Shown: positions 41,531 through 50,833 of the stretch, piece by piece | Layout: each line of letters begins with the position of its first letter | Position numbering within the stretch: position 1 is the first letter of the stretch | Assembly (NCBI GenBank): GCA_001804815.1 | Contig: MHBI01000099.1 | Coordinates: forward strand, 62,001 to 126,000 | Reading direction: 5' to 3' | Length of the DNA: 64,000 nt | DNA from: Lentisphaerae bacterium GWF2_50_93 | GTDB taxonomy: Bacteria; Verrucomicrobiota; Lentisphaeria; Victivallales; GWF2-50-93 | Position numbers and translations under genes: made by a program | The notes under the pieces: generated by a model | The model's input: only the letters and a program-made list of their open reading frames with translations | The model's database searches: none | What the model was told of the DNA's origin: nothing

Positions 41531-41845
41531 TTAATCTATTGCTAGCGCGAAACGGACTGAGTCGTTAACCTCTCTCATCCTAGATGAATTCAAGGAAGTG
41601 ATAAGATTGCCTACTTTATGCTTTGATACAGTCTGTATATGATCGCAGTTGACCGCACATTCTTTTTGCATTCCATCCTCCTCCGATAGAATCACTTCGC
41701 TTGGAATATCGCGGATTGTCGTAGTTATCGGCGCTATTGTTATTTCATTAAGATATCCAATGACAGAATCCCTTGAGATAATAAGAACAGGCCTGTTTCT
41801 GTCAGGAGGATGGAACTTGTACCAGCGTACTTCACCCCTTTTCAT
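41531..41845 (-). CDS. MazF/PemK-type mRNA interferase
   Basis: 104-residue toxin of the MazF/PemK fold. RGEVRWYKFHPPDRNRPVLI at the N-terminus, ITIAPITTTIRDIPSEV and a C-terminal acidic helix match the family. It should cut mRNA. It overlaps the antitoxin gene by four bases and is read after it. The module is A+T-richer than the nearby metabolic genes, which suggests transfer. Confidence 0.87.
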   Translation of the reverse strand: MKRGEVRWYKFHPPDRNRPVLIISRDSVIGYLNEITIAPITTTIRDIPSEVILSEEDGMQKECAVNCDHIQTVSKHKVGNLITSLNSSRMREVNDSVRFALAID

Positions 41846-42078
41846 TCATCACCACAGATTTGCTCTTTTTCCCAGATATCGAATTCGCCTTTTAATACAG
41901 GGTTTACAGCGTATCCGCTTCTGTGTCTTTCCTCAAGCCTTTTAACCTTAAAGTGCTTGAGCGCCATTCTCAGTGCATCTCTAGTGAAAGCGGAACGTGT
42001 CGTCTTTTTTTCCTTTGCGACACGGTCAACAGTTTTCACGAGATCGTCATCTAATGTCATTTGAATAGTTCTCATCAT
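41842..42078 (-). CDS. Ribbon-helix-helix antitoxin
   Basis: 78-residue antitoxin with a CopG/Arc-type ribbon-helix-helix at the N-terminus (MMRTIQMTLDDDLVKTVDRV, ...TRSAFTRDALRMAL) and an acidic C-terminus that would cover the toxin. It is the first gene of the module and should repress it. Start at 42078; the second Met is equally possible. Confidence 0.82.
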   Translation of the reverse strand: MMRTIQMTLDDDLVKTVDRVAKEKKTTRSAFTRDALRMALKHFKVKRLEERHRSGYAVNPVLKGEFDIWEKEQICGDE

Positions 42079-42199
42079 GTGTATTCCTATGTGTATTTAT
42101 ATGTATATCCTAATCCACATGCTCAAATTGTCAAATTTTTGCGTGTGGGAGAATAGGGGGTATATTCATTGATGTGAAGCGTTAATAAGGAAAGCAGTG

Positions 42200-42298
42200 A
42201 AGGTAGGGCGTTTTCGCCGAAAGCGCCGTTTATCCTGAGCATGTCGAAGGTCGGACGACTTCCCGATGCCTTACAGGATCGGGATAAACTTTAAGCCG
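42200..42298. repeat. REP-like block (family C, copy 3) with TCCTGAGC motif
   Basis: GGTAGGGCGTTTTC-GCC-GAAAGCGCC (42202-42227) is followed by TCCTGAGCATGTCGAAGG (42233-42250), a motif widespread in many genomes. TTTATCC...GGATAAA and CCCGAT...ATCGGG then make further inverted pairs. Confidence 0.7.
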
Positions 42299-42328
42299 TC
42301 ACTAACTAACATATGAAAGGGGCTGATC

Positions 42329-43456
42329 ATGCATTCAATCAAGGCGGATGTTGTTTATACTGGAGACAAGGTCCTGCAGGACACCTGCATCAACTTCAAG
42401 GGCGACAAGATTGTTTCGCTTACGGCTAAGCCGGCCGCGGAACTTGTGGGTGAATATAAATGCATGACTCCGGCGTTCATCGACGCGCACTGCCATATCG
42501 GCATGTGCCGCAGCGGCGAGCCATCGAACGAGGACGAGGCCAACGAGCAGCTCGACACTATCATGGCGCTTGCGGACGCTCTTGATTCCGTGCAGATGGA
42601 CGACGGGAGTTTTGCCGACAGCGTCGAGGCGGGTTTCCTCTATTCATGCGTCGTGCCCGGAAGCGGGAACATAATCGGCGGGCGTTCGGCAGTGATAAGG
42701 AATTATGCCTCGGATACTAACAGTGCATTCATCTGCCGGGCCGGCATGAAGGCCGCCTTCGGCTACAATCCGATGTCGACGAGGGAGTGGAAAGGGACGC
42801 GTCCATGGACGAGGATGGGATGCCTGTCGATCCTGCGCGGTGAGTTCATGGATATCCTCAGCAAGTCGAAGGGCGGGAAGAAGGGGATCGAGAAGCTTAG
42901 TCCGAAACAGAAGGCCCTGAAGGAGCTTCTTGACGGAAAGAATGTCTTAAGGGTGCACGTCCACAAGTCGGACGATATCGCCGCGCTGCTGCGTTTTGTT
43001 GACGAGTTCAAGTTGAAGGTTACGGTGGAACATGCCGGCGACGTGCATGATTTTGCGACATTCGCAGAGCTCGCCAAGAGGAAGATACCGGTGGTCTACG
43101 GTCCGATGGACTGTTTCGCATACAAGGTGGAACTGAAGCATCAGGACTGGCGGAACATCAAGTTCCTGATCGAGAGCGAGGTGAAGTTCGGCCTGATGAG
43201 CGATCATCCAGTGATCCAGCAGAGCTGTCTTTTCCTGCAGCTCAGGCATTTTCTCAGGATGGGATTGACCAAGTCCCAGACTATCGGAATACTCACAAGG
43301 ACCAATGCCGAGATAATCGGGGTCGACAAGTTCCTCGGAACTCTGGAGAAGGGCAAGTGGGCTAGCTTCGTGTGCTGGAACGGTGATCCGTTCGACCTGA
43401 CCTCGCATCCTGTTGCGAATTTCGCAGAAGGGAATTTAGTGTATAAGAGTTACTAG
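42329..43456 (+). CDS. Metal-dependent amidohydrolase (imidazolonepropionase-like)
   Basis: 375-residue amidohydrolase-superfamily enzyme. The metal ligands are visible: DAHCHIG near residue 52, VHVHKSD near 212, VEHAGD near 235 and the late Asp in LMSDHP near 290. It would hydrolyse a cyclic amide or related C-N bond; substrate unknown. GAAAGGGG stands upstream of the ATG. It is a single gene between two toxin modules. It lies close to none of the histidine-degradation genes, so the specific name hutI is not used. Confidence 0.85.
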   Translation: MHSIKADVVYTGDKVLQDTCINFKGDKIVSLTAKPAAELVGEYKCMTPAFIDAHCHIGMCRSGEPSNEDEANEQLDTIMALADALDSVQMDDGSFADSVEAGFLYSCVVPGSGNIIGGRSAVIRNYASDTNSAFICRAGMKAAFGYNPMSTREWKGTRPWTRMGCLSILRGEFMDILSKSKGGKKGIEKLSPKQKALKELLDGKNVLRVHVHKSDDIAALLRFVDEFKLKVTVEHAGDVHDFATFAELAKRKIPVVYGPMDCFAYKVELKHQDWRNIKFLIESEVKFGLMSDHPVIQQSCLFLQLRHFLRMGLTKSQTIGILTRTNAEIIGVDKFLGTLEKGKWASFVCWNGDPFDLTSHPVANFAEGNLVYKSY

Positions 43457-43533
43457 GAACTTGTAGCTAGTAATTCGTAACTTGAAACTAATAACGATAC
43501 GCTCGACTGACTAAACCGCCGTACGGTTTCAGT

Positions 43534-43758
43534 TCAGCGTGAAGTGGTCTTGTTAGCAGTTTTTATCTTGTAAATGGACTTTGCTTCGCGAAGGGAAATG
43601 GAAGGGGAGCTTGCTTCTTCTGACTTTGCTTGTCTAAGAAGTTTTAAATCTTCATAATCTTCAAGTTCTTCTCTGATTTTAAGAAATTCATTATAGGGAA
43701 GAACGGCAAATTCCTTGATCCCGTCTTTCTCAAGTATGCTTGGATGTATTGCAATCAT
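43534..43758 (-). CDS. Phd-like antitoxin, 74 residues
   Basis: Small acidic protein (IHPSILEKDGIKEFAVLPYNEF...) typical of antitoxins that follow RelE-type toxins. AGGAGA seven nt ahead fixes the ATG at 43758; a longer frame to 43785 overlaps the toxin gene and has no site. Its gene comes second, 13 nt after the toxin. Confidence 0.72.
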   Translation of the reverse strand: MIAIHPSILEKDGIKEFAVLPYNEFLKIREELEDYEDLKLLRQAKSEEASSPSISLREAKSIYKIKTANKTTSR

Positions 43759-43771
43759 GTTGATTCTCCTG

Positions 43772-44020
43772 TTATTTATAGGCATCTTTTCTATGGATTA
43801 TTCTATAAACTATGATCTTATTGTTTTCAATTTCAAAAAGTATTCTGTAATTTCCAGTCCTTAACCTATATTCAGGTGTGAAATTTGTCAGTTTCTTAAC
43901 ATCTCCATGCAAGTCAGTTTTCATCATTTCAATCTTTTCAAAAATATATTCCAGATCCGTTTTCGGAACCTTCCTAATGTCTTTGATGGACTTGGGTTTA
44001 AATTCTATTTCATATGTCAT
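43772..44020 (-). CDS. RelE/ParE-type toxin
   Basis: 82-residue toxin with the RelE fold pattern: MTYEIEFKPKSIKDIRKVPK, then KKLTNFTPEYRLRTGNYRIL and VYRIIHRKDAYK. The Arg/Tyr/His ends suit mRNA cleavage at the ribosome. It precedes its antitoxin, the reverse of classical relBE. A+T-rich. Confidence 0.87.
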   Translation of the reverse strand: MTYEIEFKPKSIKDIRKVPKTDLEYIFEKIEMMKTDLHGDVKKLTNFTPEYRLRTGNYRILFEIENNKIIVYRIIHRKDAYK

Positions 44021-44139
44021 TATTTTAGAACCTCATGAAGTTCAATATACGATGGCGGTAACTTAATGTCAATTCCTCTCGTGCTAACGCCCAACTATCA
44101 TCCACCCAGCGGATACGGGGTTGGATGAATGGGATCTGG

Positions 44140-44709
44140 TTATGGTGTTATCCCTATTTCCTCAATATCTGCTTTGATTTCATCTAAGGAGATTTCTTTG
44201 TTTAAAGCCGCTACTACTTCTTCAGTTATTTTATGCTCGAAAACTTGTATCAAGGCATCAAGGTCAATTTCTTTTTCGAAATATCCATCCGCCCATTCTT
44301 TATAGTTCTCAGGTTCCCATTTCATTATGGCTTCAAGATCTATGATTTCTCTAACCTCCGTTTTTCCAAACTTAATCCATTGGTTTTTATCTAATATCCA
44401 TACAGCAGTTGCTTCATCTTTAAAAAATGAAGGTTCATCAATAAAGCTTTTGTATTCAATAGGAATTGTTTCTCTGATCTTAGAATAATTCTCTATCAAT
44501 CCATCTCCAGGGGAAATACATTTGTATCCGACTCTCTCTCCCAGAAATAGCACGAACCAAGATCCACCGCATCCGTCCCGCATTGATGCCATTTCCTCAT
44601 TGGGAGCCCATTTTGAATTGTAGGAAAAATATCGATATTGCCATTCGGGTTCTACAATGGCATCGGCAATTGCTAAGGACTTTAATTTATGTTTTAAGTT
44701 AGGAATCAT
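44140..44709 (-). CDS. Hypothetical A+T-rich protein, 189 residues
   Basis: I do not recognise this protein with confidence. It is acidic, without signal or membrane segment. The pattern DGCGGSWFVLFLGERVGYK...AVWILDKNQWIKFG recalls small soluble proteins often found near polymorphic-toxin or immunity genes. Base composition is clearly more A+T-rich than the neighbouring metallophosphoesterase and amidohydrolase genes, and it adjoins a toxin-antitoxin pair, so recent acquisition is likely. Confidence 0.65.
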   Translation of the reverse strand: MIPNLKHKLKSLAIADAIVEPEWQYRYFSYNSKWAPNEEMASMRDGCGGSWFVLFLGERVGYKCISPGDGLIENYSKIRETIPIEYKSFIDEPSFFKDEATAVWILDKNQWIKFGKTEVREIIDLEAIMKWEPENYKEWADGYFEKEIDLDALIQVFEHKITEEVVAALNKEISLDEIKADIEEIGITP

Positions 44710-45153
44710 TTTATTCCATCATAACTTCTTATTATGTGGTTCTCCATAAGCAGGGGGGCGAAATTATAATTTTGTAAGCCCCGTCCAAGATTTAGCCTCA
44801 AGCCTGTCGCCATATGTATATAAGACTTATGGTGAATCACCATATGCACATTAAAATAGACCACAACAGGTACTGAAGTCAAGGCAAGAGCCCCAATACT
44901 TGAAATCCGCCTCCGGCAGTTATTCTGCTGAAAAAGAAGCAGTTAATTTGTCCTTGAAAGCATGTCGGGTTTTACCTGTCCTGAGCCTGTGGAAGGAACC
45001 CGACACTTAGTTGGCGGTTTAAAAACCGCCCTACTATCGCTTGGATCTTCGATATAGCTTGTAATTTATTTCTGTGTGTTCTGTGGTTTGAAATCGGCAA
45101 TCTGAAATCGCAAATGAGGAACTTCCGCATTTTCGAACTTTCGAACTTCTTCC
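44710..45153. other. 444-bp gene-free region
   Basis: No gene is seen. A perfect 17-bp palindrome TATGGTGAATCACCATA (44828-44844), a GGGG...CCCC hairpin around AAATTATAATTT (about 44755-44790) and the family-D repeat at 44963-45035 are present. The remainder up to the metallophosphoesterase stop holds only short near-repeats of AAATCGCAAT-type sequence. Confidence 0.5.
44963..45035. repeat. REP-like cluster (family D, copy 2) with a nested 23-bp insertion
   Basis: The palindrome GTCGGGTTTTA...ACCCGAC matches 17724-17741 but its apex is opened by 23 extra bases (44975-44997) containing TCCTGAGCCTGTGGAAGG. The neighbouring TTGGCGGTTTAAAAACCGCC also matches the first copy and ends in CTAC, a GTAG foot on the minus strand. 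Confidence 0.8.
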
Positions 45154-45891
45154 TTACTGTCCTGAGGAGAGTCTTTCGGCGAGCTGGCTGGGGAGTCCGG
45201 CGGCGAGTATTTTCAGCTGGGTCTGTTCCACATTGTATTTTACGCGGAAGAGGGTGATGTCGAGTTTCTTGGTGTCGAAGAGGACTGAAGCTGCCCTTGA
45301 GTCGAAGTCCCTGGGCTGTCCGACCGAGCCGGAGTTGAAGAGGAATTTCTCGCCTTTGGTCTTTGCGATGTTCCTGGTAGTGAGCATCTCGATCGTGACA
45401 TTCCCCCTGTTGAGTATGAAGATGAGAGGTATGTGGGTATGTCCGTAGAAGCAGCATTTTGAATTCTGCAGGAAGAAATGGAACAGGGCGCTCTGTGCGC
45501 TGAGGATATATGGCCACGACTTGCCGTCGGTGCATTCCAGCGAGGAGTGCACGAACTGTACGCCTTCAACTTCGGTGTGGTATGGGAGTGTGTCAAGCCA
45601 GTCGATATAGTCCTGCGGCATGGTGTTCTGCATCCACTGGATCACCTGTTTGGCATAAGGCTGTATGTTCCAGTCGGTATTTTTCTGGGTGGTGTAATGG
45701 TCGTGGTTGCCGCGGATGGAGTGGATCTTCTTGTCGCGGACGAAGTCGATGCATTCGAGAGGGGATGCACCATAGCCGACAATATCGCCTGTACAGACGA
45801 ATTTTTGGCAGCCAGCTTCCTTGAGCGCTTCATAAGTGGCAGTCAGCGCCTCAATGTTGCCGTGTATGTCTCCTATGACCCCTAACAACAT
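45154..45891 (-). CDS. Metallophosphoesterase (YfcE/MJ0936-like)
   Basis: 245-residue calcineurin-like phosphodiesterase with a complete dinuclear metal site: GDIHGN (7-12), GDIVGYG near 36, GNHDHY near 62, FVHSS near 112 and GHTHIPL near 150. Cytoplasmic, probably acting on a phosphodiester; substrate unknown. The second motif GDIVGYGASPLECIDFVR is typical of this family. It is transcribed away from parE. Confidence 0.87.
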   Translation of the reverse strand: MLLGVIGDIHGNIEALTATYEALKEAGCQKFVCTGDIVGYGASPLECIDFVRDKKIHSIRGNHDHYTTQKNTDWNIQPYAKQVIQWMQNTMPQDYIDWLDTLPYHTEVEGVQFVHSSLECTDGKSWPYILSAQSALFHFFLQNSKCCFYGHTHIPLIFILNRGNVTIEMLTTRNIAKTKGEKFLFNSGSVGQPRDFDSRAASVLFDTKKLDITLFRVKYNVEQTQLKILAAGLPSQLAERLSSGQ

Positions 45892-46152
45892 GCAAACACC
45901 CCGTTAAACCTGAAACTAGTCCAAGGTTCATGAGTCTCCGCCGGGCGGAGGATCATGGAACAGGCATCAGACCGACTTTCGGACTTGGAAAATCAGGTCA
46001 CTTCAAAACTATATATCCAGAAAACAAACTCCGCATTCTTTTTTTCAAAAAAAGTCCAATATCTTGTATTTTCAGTCAAAATTCTTGAAAAATGCAACTA
46101 ATTGTATAAATTGAAAGGCAAGTTCAACTTAAAACACAAGATATAGTATATA

Positions 46153-47949
46153 ATGAACCAGATTTATGATGAAAGCAAGGTTAAAACCCTAAGTTCACTC
46201 GAGCATATTCGCCTCCGTCCGGGGATGTACGTCGGCAGGATGGGGGACGGCTCCCATCCGGATGACGGCATCTACGTGCTGATCAAGGAGATAATTGACA
46301 ACAGTGTCGACGAATACATTGTCGGGGAAGGGCGCCGTATTGAAGTTGCAATCAATGACAAGCAGGTGTCTGTCAGGGACTTCGGCCGCGGGATTCCGCT
46401 TGGAAAAGTAATTGAATGCGTCTCCCAGATAAATACGGGCGCCAAATTCAATACTGACGTATTCCAGTTTTCAGTCGGATTGAACGGCGTGGGCACAAAG
46501 GCCGTCAACGCCCTTTCCGAATATTTTGAAGTCACATCCTTCCGTGAAGGCAAGTTCAAGAAGGCGATATTCAAGGGCGGAAATCTGAAGAAGCAGGAGG
46601 AAGGCAAGTCCCAGGAGCCGAACGGCACCGCCATAACCTTTATTCCTGACTCGCTGATGTTCCCGAAGCTGGTATTTGACAAGGAATACATCGAGAAACG
46701 GCTCTGGATGTATGCCTACCTCAACAGCGGGCTCTCCCTCTACTTCAACGGAGAGAGGTTCTACTCCAAGAACGGGCTCCAGGACCTTATTGAGACTGAA
46801 GTCGGCGACGAGCGGCTCTACAACATCATCCACTATAAGGAAAAGACCATCGAGTTCGCCTTCTGCCATACTGCAAACTACGGCGAGACTTATTATTCAT
46901 TCGTCAACGGACAATATACGAACGACGGAGGAACCCATCTTTCCGCATTCAAGGAGGGTATACTCAAGGCCGTGAATGATTTCGCGCAGAAGAGTTTTGA
47001 AGGCAGCGACGTGCGCGACGGAATCGTGGGATCCATTGCGATCAAGCTGCAGGATCCGATCTTCGAGTCGCAGACGAAGAACAAGCTTGGCAACACCGAC
47101 ATCAGGGCCGGGATCGTGAACGCGGTCAAGGATGCCGTGCTGAACTACATGCACCGCCATCTTGACCAGGCGAACGTGATCATCGAGAAGGTCACGCTGA
47201 ACGAAAGCGTCAGGAAGGAGATCCAGTCGGTCAAGAAGAAGTCCAAGGAGATCGCCAAGAAGATAGCGCTGAAGATACCGAACCTCAAGGACTGCAAGTT
47301 CCATCTGAACGACGGTTCGACCAAGGGCAGGCAGTCGATGATATTCCTCACGGAAGGTCAGTCGGCCGCCGGTTCGATGGTTGGCAGCCGCGACGTGTAC
47401 ACCCAGGCAATATTCTCACTACGCGGAAAGCCTTTGAACTGCTTCGGGAAGAAGCTTGAGGAGATATACAGCAACAATGAGCTATATTACATAATGCAGA
47501 CGCTGAACATCGAGGAGGACATTGAGAACCTCAGATACAGCAAGGTGATAATCGCCACCGATGCGGACGTCGACGGCGTGCATATCCGGAACCTGCTCAT
47601 AACATATTTCCTGCAGTTCTTCGAGCCTCTCGTGCTTTCAGGCCACGTGCACATCCTTGAAACCCCCATATTCAGGGTGAGGAACAAGGAAAAGACTATC
47701 TACTGCTATGATGAGCAGGAGAAGCAGAAGGCCATCAAGGAAGTAGGTGAGAGAAGCGCCGAGATCACCAGGTTCAAGGGGCTTGGAGAGATATCGCCGT
47801 CCGAGTTCGGACAGTTCATAGGCGAGGACATCAGGCTCACAAGCGTGACCGTCGACCACATGAGGAACGTACCCGAGATCCTGGCGTTCTACATGGGCGA
47901 CAACACCCCTGAACGCCGCAATTACATTATGGAGAATCTGGTTCCATGA
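46153..47949 (+). CDS. parE: DNA topoisomerase IV subunit B (ParE/GyrB type)
   Basis: 598-residue ATPase subunit of a type IIA topoisomerase. The ATP site (EIIDNSVDEY, GRGIPLG, GLNGVGTKAVNAL) and the TOPRIM metal site are complete; the latter reads EGQSAAGS near 401 and DADVDG near 470. EGQSAAGS rather than EGDSAGGS, and the SLRGKPLNCFGKK segment, match the Bacteroidetes/Chlamydia-type topoisomerase IV rather than GyrB. No GyrB-specific insertion is seen. It overlaps parC by four bases. Confidence 0.9.
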   Translation: MNQIYDESKVKTLSSLEHIRLRPGMYVGRMGDGSHPDDGIYVLIKEIIDNSVDEYIVGEGRRIEVAINDKQVSVRDFGRGIPLGKVIECVSQINTGAKFNTDVFQFSVGLNGVGTKAVNALSEYFEVTSFREGKFKKAIFKGGNLKKQEEGKSQEPNGTAITFIPDSLMFPKLVFDKEYIEKRLWMYAYLNSGLSLYFNGERFYSKNGLQDLIETEVGDERLYNIIHYKEKTIEFAFCHTANYGETYYSFVNGQYTNDGGTHLSAFKEGILKAVNDFAQKSFEGSDVRDGIVGSIAIKLQDPIFESQTKNKLGNTDIRAGIVNAVKDAVLNYMHRHLDQANVIIEKVTLNESVRKEIQSVKKKSKEIAKKIALKIPNLKDCKFHLNDGSTKGRQSMIFLTEGQSAAGSMVGSRDVYTQAIFSLRGKPLNCFGKKLEEIYSNNELYYIMQTLNIEEDIENLRYSKVIIATDADVDGVHIRNLLITYFLQFFEPLVLSGHVHILETPIFRVRNKEKTIYCYDEQEKQKAIKEVGERSAEITRFKGLGEISPSEFGQFIGEDIRLTSVTVDHMRNVPEILAFYMGDNTPERRNYIMENLVP

Positions 47950-50480
47950 AGAAAAAAGAAGACAAGGACGATAAACATAAAGATAAGAATGAAGAGACCG
48001 AGGCCGAGGCCACTGAAGTCGTCACCCCGGATGCAGAAGGTGAGTACATCGGCCCGACCGCCATTCCGAGGAGCGGCAACACGCATCTGCGCCGCCTGAT
48101 GGACGTCAACTTCCTCGAATACGCATCGTATGTCATCAAGGACCGGGCTATTCCAGATGTCGACGACGGGCTCAAGCCCGTGCAGCGCCGCATACTATGG
48201 TCGCTGAAGAGGATGGACGACGGCAAGTACCACAAGGTTGCCAACATCGTCGGCCATACGATGCAGTTCCATCCGCATGGTGATGCATCGATCTACGAGG
48301 CCCTGGTCGTCGTCGCGAACAAGGATTATTTCATAGACAAACAGGGAAATTTCGGAAATATCTTCACAGGCGACAGCGCATCTGCCGCGCGCTATATCGA
48401 ATGCCGTCTCAACAATCTCGCCAAGGAAGTGATGTTCAACAACGACATCACGGAATTCGTCGATTCATACGATGGCAGGAACAGGGAGCCTGTCTCCCTT
48501 CCCGTCAAAGTCCCGGCGCTCCTGATGATGGGGGCCGAAGGCATCGCGGTCGGAATGTCGACCAAGATAATGTCGCACAACTTCAATGAGCTCCTCGAAG
48601 CCCAGATAAAGATACTGGAAGGTGGAAGATACAGGATTTATCCTGACTTCATACAAGGCGGGCTGATGGATGTTTCCGACTATGAGCAGGGCAACGGCAA
48701 GATCGTGCTGCGCGCGAAGATCGAGAAGGCCGGACGCAAGCTCATCATCCGCGAGATACCTGCGGTGACAACTACGGAGAAGCTGATAGCCTCCATCGAA
48801 AATGCGGTGCGCAGGAACAAGATAAAGATTTCATCCATCAACGACTACACCGCCGAGAAGCTTGAGATCGAGATAACTCCTGCGCGGGGCTATGATCCGG
48901 ACAAGGCATTGAATGCGCTCTATGCTTACACTGACTGCTCAGTGTCGGTTTCGACAAGCCTGATAGTCATCGCCGACAACAAGCCCGTGAAGATGACCAT
49001 CCCGGAAGTCCTGCAGAGGAACACCGACAAGCTGCTCGAGTATCTGAAGAAGGAGCTCGAAATAGAGTTTGCGAAGCTCAACGAGGCGTTCCATGACAAG
49101 ACCCTTGCGCAGATCTTCATCGAGAACAGGATCTACAAGCGCATCGAGAAATGCGAGACCTACGAGAAGGTGATCAAGGAAGTGCATGAGGGGCTCAAGC
49201 CTTTCCGCCACATGCTCAAGCGCGACGTCGTCGACTCGGATATCGAGAAGCTGCTTGCGATTCCGATCCGCAGGATTTCCCTGTTTGACATGAACAAGAA
49301 CAAGAAGGACATCGACGACATAGTCCTGCAGATCGAGGAGGTCCAGAAGAACCTCAAGCGCCTGAAGGCCTATGCCATCAAATACCTCAACGCCCTTATC
49401 GAGAAATATGGAAAGAATTTCCCGAGGCACACGGAGATAGAGAAGTTCGACAAGATCGACGTCCGCGAGGTCGCCCTGAACAACATCAAGGTCGGCTGGG
49501 ACAAGAAGAACGGTTTCGTAGGGACATCCGTCAAGAGCGACGACACCATCACCTGCAACGAATACGACCGCCTGCTCTGCATAGAGCGCAACGGCAAGTA
49601 CAAGGTCATAAACATACCCGACAAGGCTTTCGTTGGGCGGCTCGTCTATTTCTGCAAGTTCGACAAGAACCTCGTGTTCAATCTCGTCTACAAGGACAAG
49701 AAGACGGATTTCAGCTATGCGAAGAGGACTGCGATCGGCGGATTCATCGCCGACAAGGAATACAACATCGCTCCGGACGGCTGCAAGATCGATCTTATAA
49801 ATACGCGTCCGAACTATGTGTATGAATGCATATTCGAACCCAAGGCGCATCAGAAGCAGAAGAGCTGCACCCTTGATTTCAGCCAGGTCGGGATGAGGAC
49901 GCCTAAGGCAAAGGGTTTCGGCATCGAGAAGAAGAAGATCATAGACTACCGGTTCCTCGGAGTTTCCGACGGCCAGGGCAACATACTCCAGCCGGGTCCG
50001 GAAAACGAATCTGAAAACGGAACTCCGGCCCCTGCCGCTCCGGCTGGTGATTCCACTCCGGTACTGCTGCCAAAATCAGAGCCTGAAAAGCTTGTGCTGG
50101 ATGCCGATGTCGATGAAGATGAAAAAGCCCAGCCTAAGAAAGCTCCGGAAAAGGACGAAAAACCGAAAGCCGAATCCAAGCCTGAGAAAAAGGAATCGGA
50201 GAAAGCCAGGGGGAAAGAGGAAGTCCTGGAACTGGAGGCTGAAGATCCGGACGTGAAAAAGGGCAGGAAAGGGAAAAAGGATAAACTGGAAAAACCCGTC
50301 AGGCAGAAACCTTCCAGCGAACCCAGGGCCGTGGAACCCAAGGCGAAAAAAGAAGACAAGGCTCCGAAATCCGACACGAAACCGGACTCTAAAAAAAAAG
50401 AAAATCCGGAAAAAAAAGTGAAGGGCGTAAAAAAAGGCGATGAGGACTGGGGGCTTTCCCAGCCGGAATTCGGATTTTAG
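47946..50480 (+). CDS. parC: DNA topoisomerase IV subunit A with long disordered tail
   Basis: 844-residue DNA-cleaving subunit. The core from about residue 45 to 680 contains DVDDGLKPVQRRILW and the catalytic Tyr150 in SASAARYIE. After about residue 680 comes a 160-residue low-complexity tail of Pro, Glu and Lys (for example KPEKKESEKARGKEEVLELE), ending GDEDWGLSQPEFGF. A short charged N-terminal extension (MKKKEDKDDKHKDK) precedes the core. It begins within the stop of parE (ATGA), so the pair is translationally coupled. Confidence 0.9.
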   Translation: MKKKEDKDDKHKDKNEETEAEATEVVTPDAEGEYIGPTAIPRSGNTHLRRLMDVNFLEYASYVIKDRAIPDVDDGLKPVQRRILWSLKRMDDGKYHKVANIVGHTMQFHPHGDASIYEALVVVANKDYFIDKQGNFGNIFTGDSASAARYIECRLNNLAKEVMFNNDITEFVDSYDGRNREPVSLPVKVPALLMMGAEGIAVGMSTKIMSHNFNELLEAQIKILEGGRYRIYPDFIQGGLMDVSDYEQGNGKIVLRAKIEKAGRKLIIREIPAVTTTEKLIASIENAVRRNKIKISSINDYTAEKLEIEITPARGYDPDKALNALYAYTDCSVSVSTSLIVIADNKPVKMTIPEVLQRNTDKLLEYLKKELEIEFAKLNEAFHDKTLAQIFIENRIYKRIEKCETYEKVIKEVHEGLKPFRHMLKRDVVDSDIEKLLAIPIRRISLFDMNKNKKDIDDIVLQIEEVQKNLKRLKAYAIKYLNALIEKYGKNFPRHTEIEKFDKIDVREVALNNIKVGWDKKNGFVGTSVKSDDTITCNEYDRLLCIERNGKYKVINIPDKAFVGRLVYFCKFDKNLVFNLVYKDKKTDFSYAKRTAIGGFIADKEYNIAPDGCKIDLINTRPNYVYECIFEPKAHQKQKSCTLDFSQVGMRTPKAKGFGIEKKKIIDYRFLGVSDGQGNILQPGPENESENGTPAPAAPAGDSTPVLLPKSEPEKLVLDADVDEDEKAQPKKAPEKDEKPKAESKPEKKESEKARGKEEVLELEAEDPDVKKGRKGKKDKLEKPVRQKPSSEPRAVEPKAKKEDKAPKSDTKPDSKKKENPEKKVKGVKKGDEDWGLSQPEFGF

Positions 50481-50515
50481 TCCGCATGGCTCAAAGAAAA
50501 CAATTCAGGTGTGAT

Positions 50516-50833
50516 ATGAAAAGAATTTTCCTTTCAAGTTTCATTCTCGGTTTGATGCTCCTCCTTGTATCATGCGAGACGACCGTCAACAGGGATAATG
50601 CCGCAAAGATAAAGACAGGCATGACGAAGGACGAGGTACTTGCAGTGATGGGAGAGCCGATAAAGGGTGAAAGATATTGCATGCCCGATGTCTTCTTCTA
50701 CTATACCGACTGCGAATGGCACGACGGAATGATAACCCGCGACGAGTGTACTCCCATAGTCTTCGAGAAGGGCAAAGTGGTCGGCGTCGGCAGGGCATTC
50801 TACAAGGACTACCGGCAGAAGGACTGGAAATGA
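50516..50833 (+). CDS. BamE/OmlA-like small lipoprotein
   Basis: 105-residue lipoprotein. The signal is MKRIFLSSFILGLMLLLVSC with Cys20 as the lipid site. The mature part has the SmpA/OmlA pattern KIKTGMTKDEVLAVMGEP, as in BamE, the small subunit of the outer-membrane protein assembly machine. An upstream in-frame ATG (50486) is less likely because it puts the signal ten residues inside. It follows parC by 36 nt. Confidence 0.82.
   Translation: MKRIFLSSFILGLMLLLVSCETTVNRDNAAKIKTGMTKDEVLAVMGEPIKGERYCMPDVFFYYTDCEWHDGMITRDECTPIVFEKGKVVGVGRAFYKDYRQKDWK

Noticed and set aside
46153-50480. Horizontal transfer of parE-parC from Bacteroidetes
   Set aside because: Similarity to the Bacteroidetes type is also normal for PVC-group bacteria such as Chlamydia; transfer cannot be claimed from sequence pattern alone.
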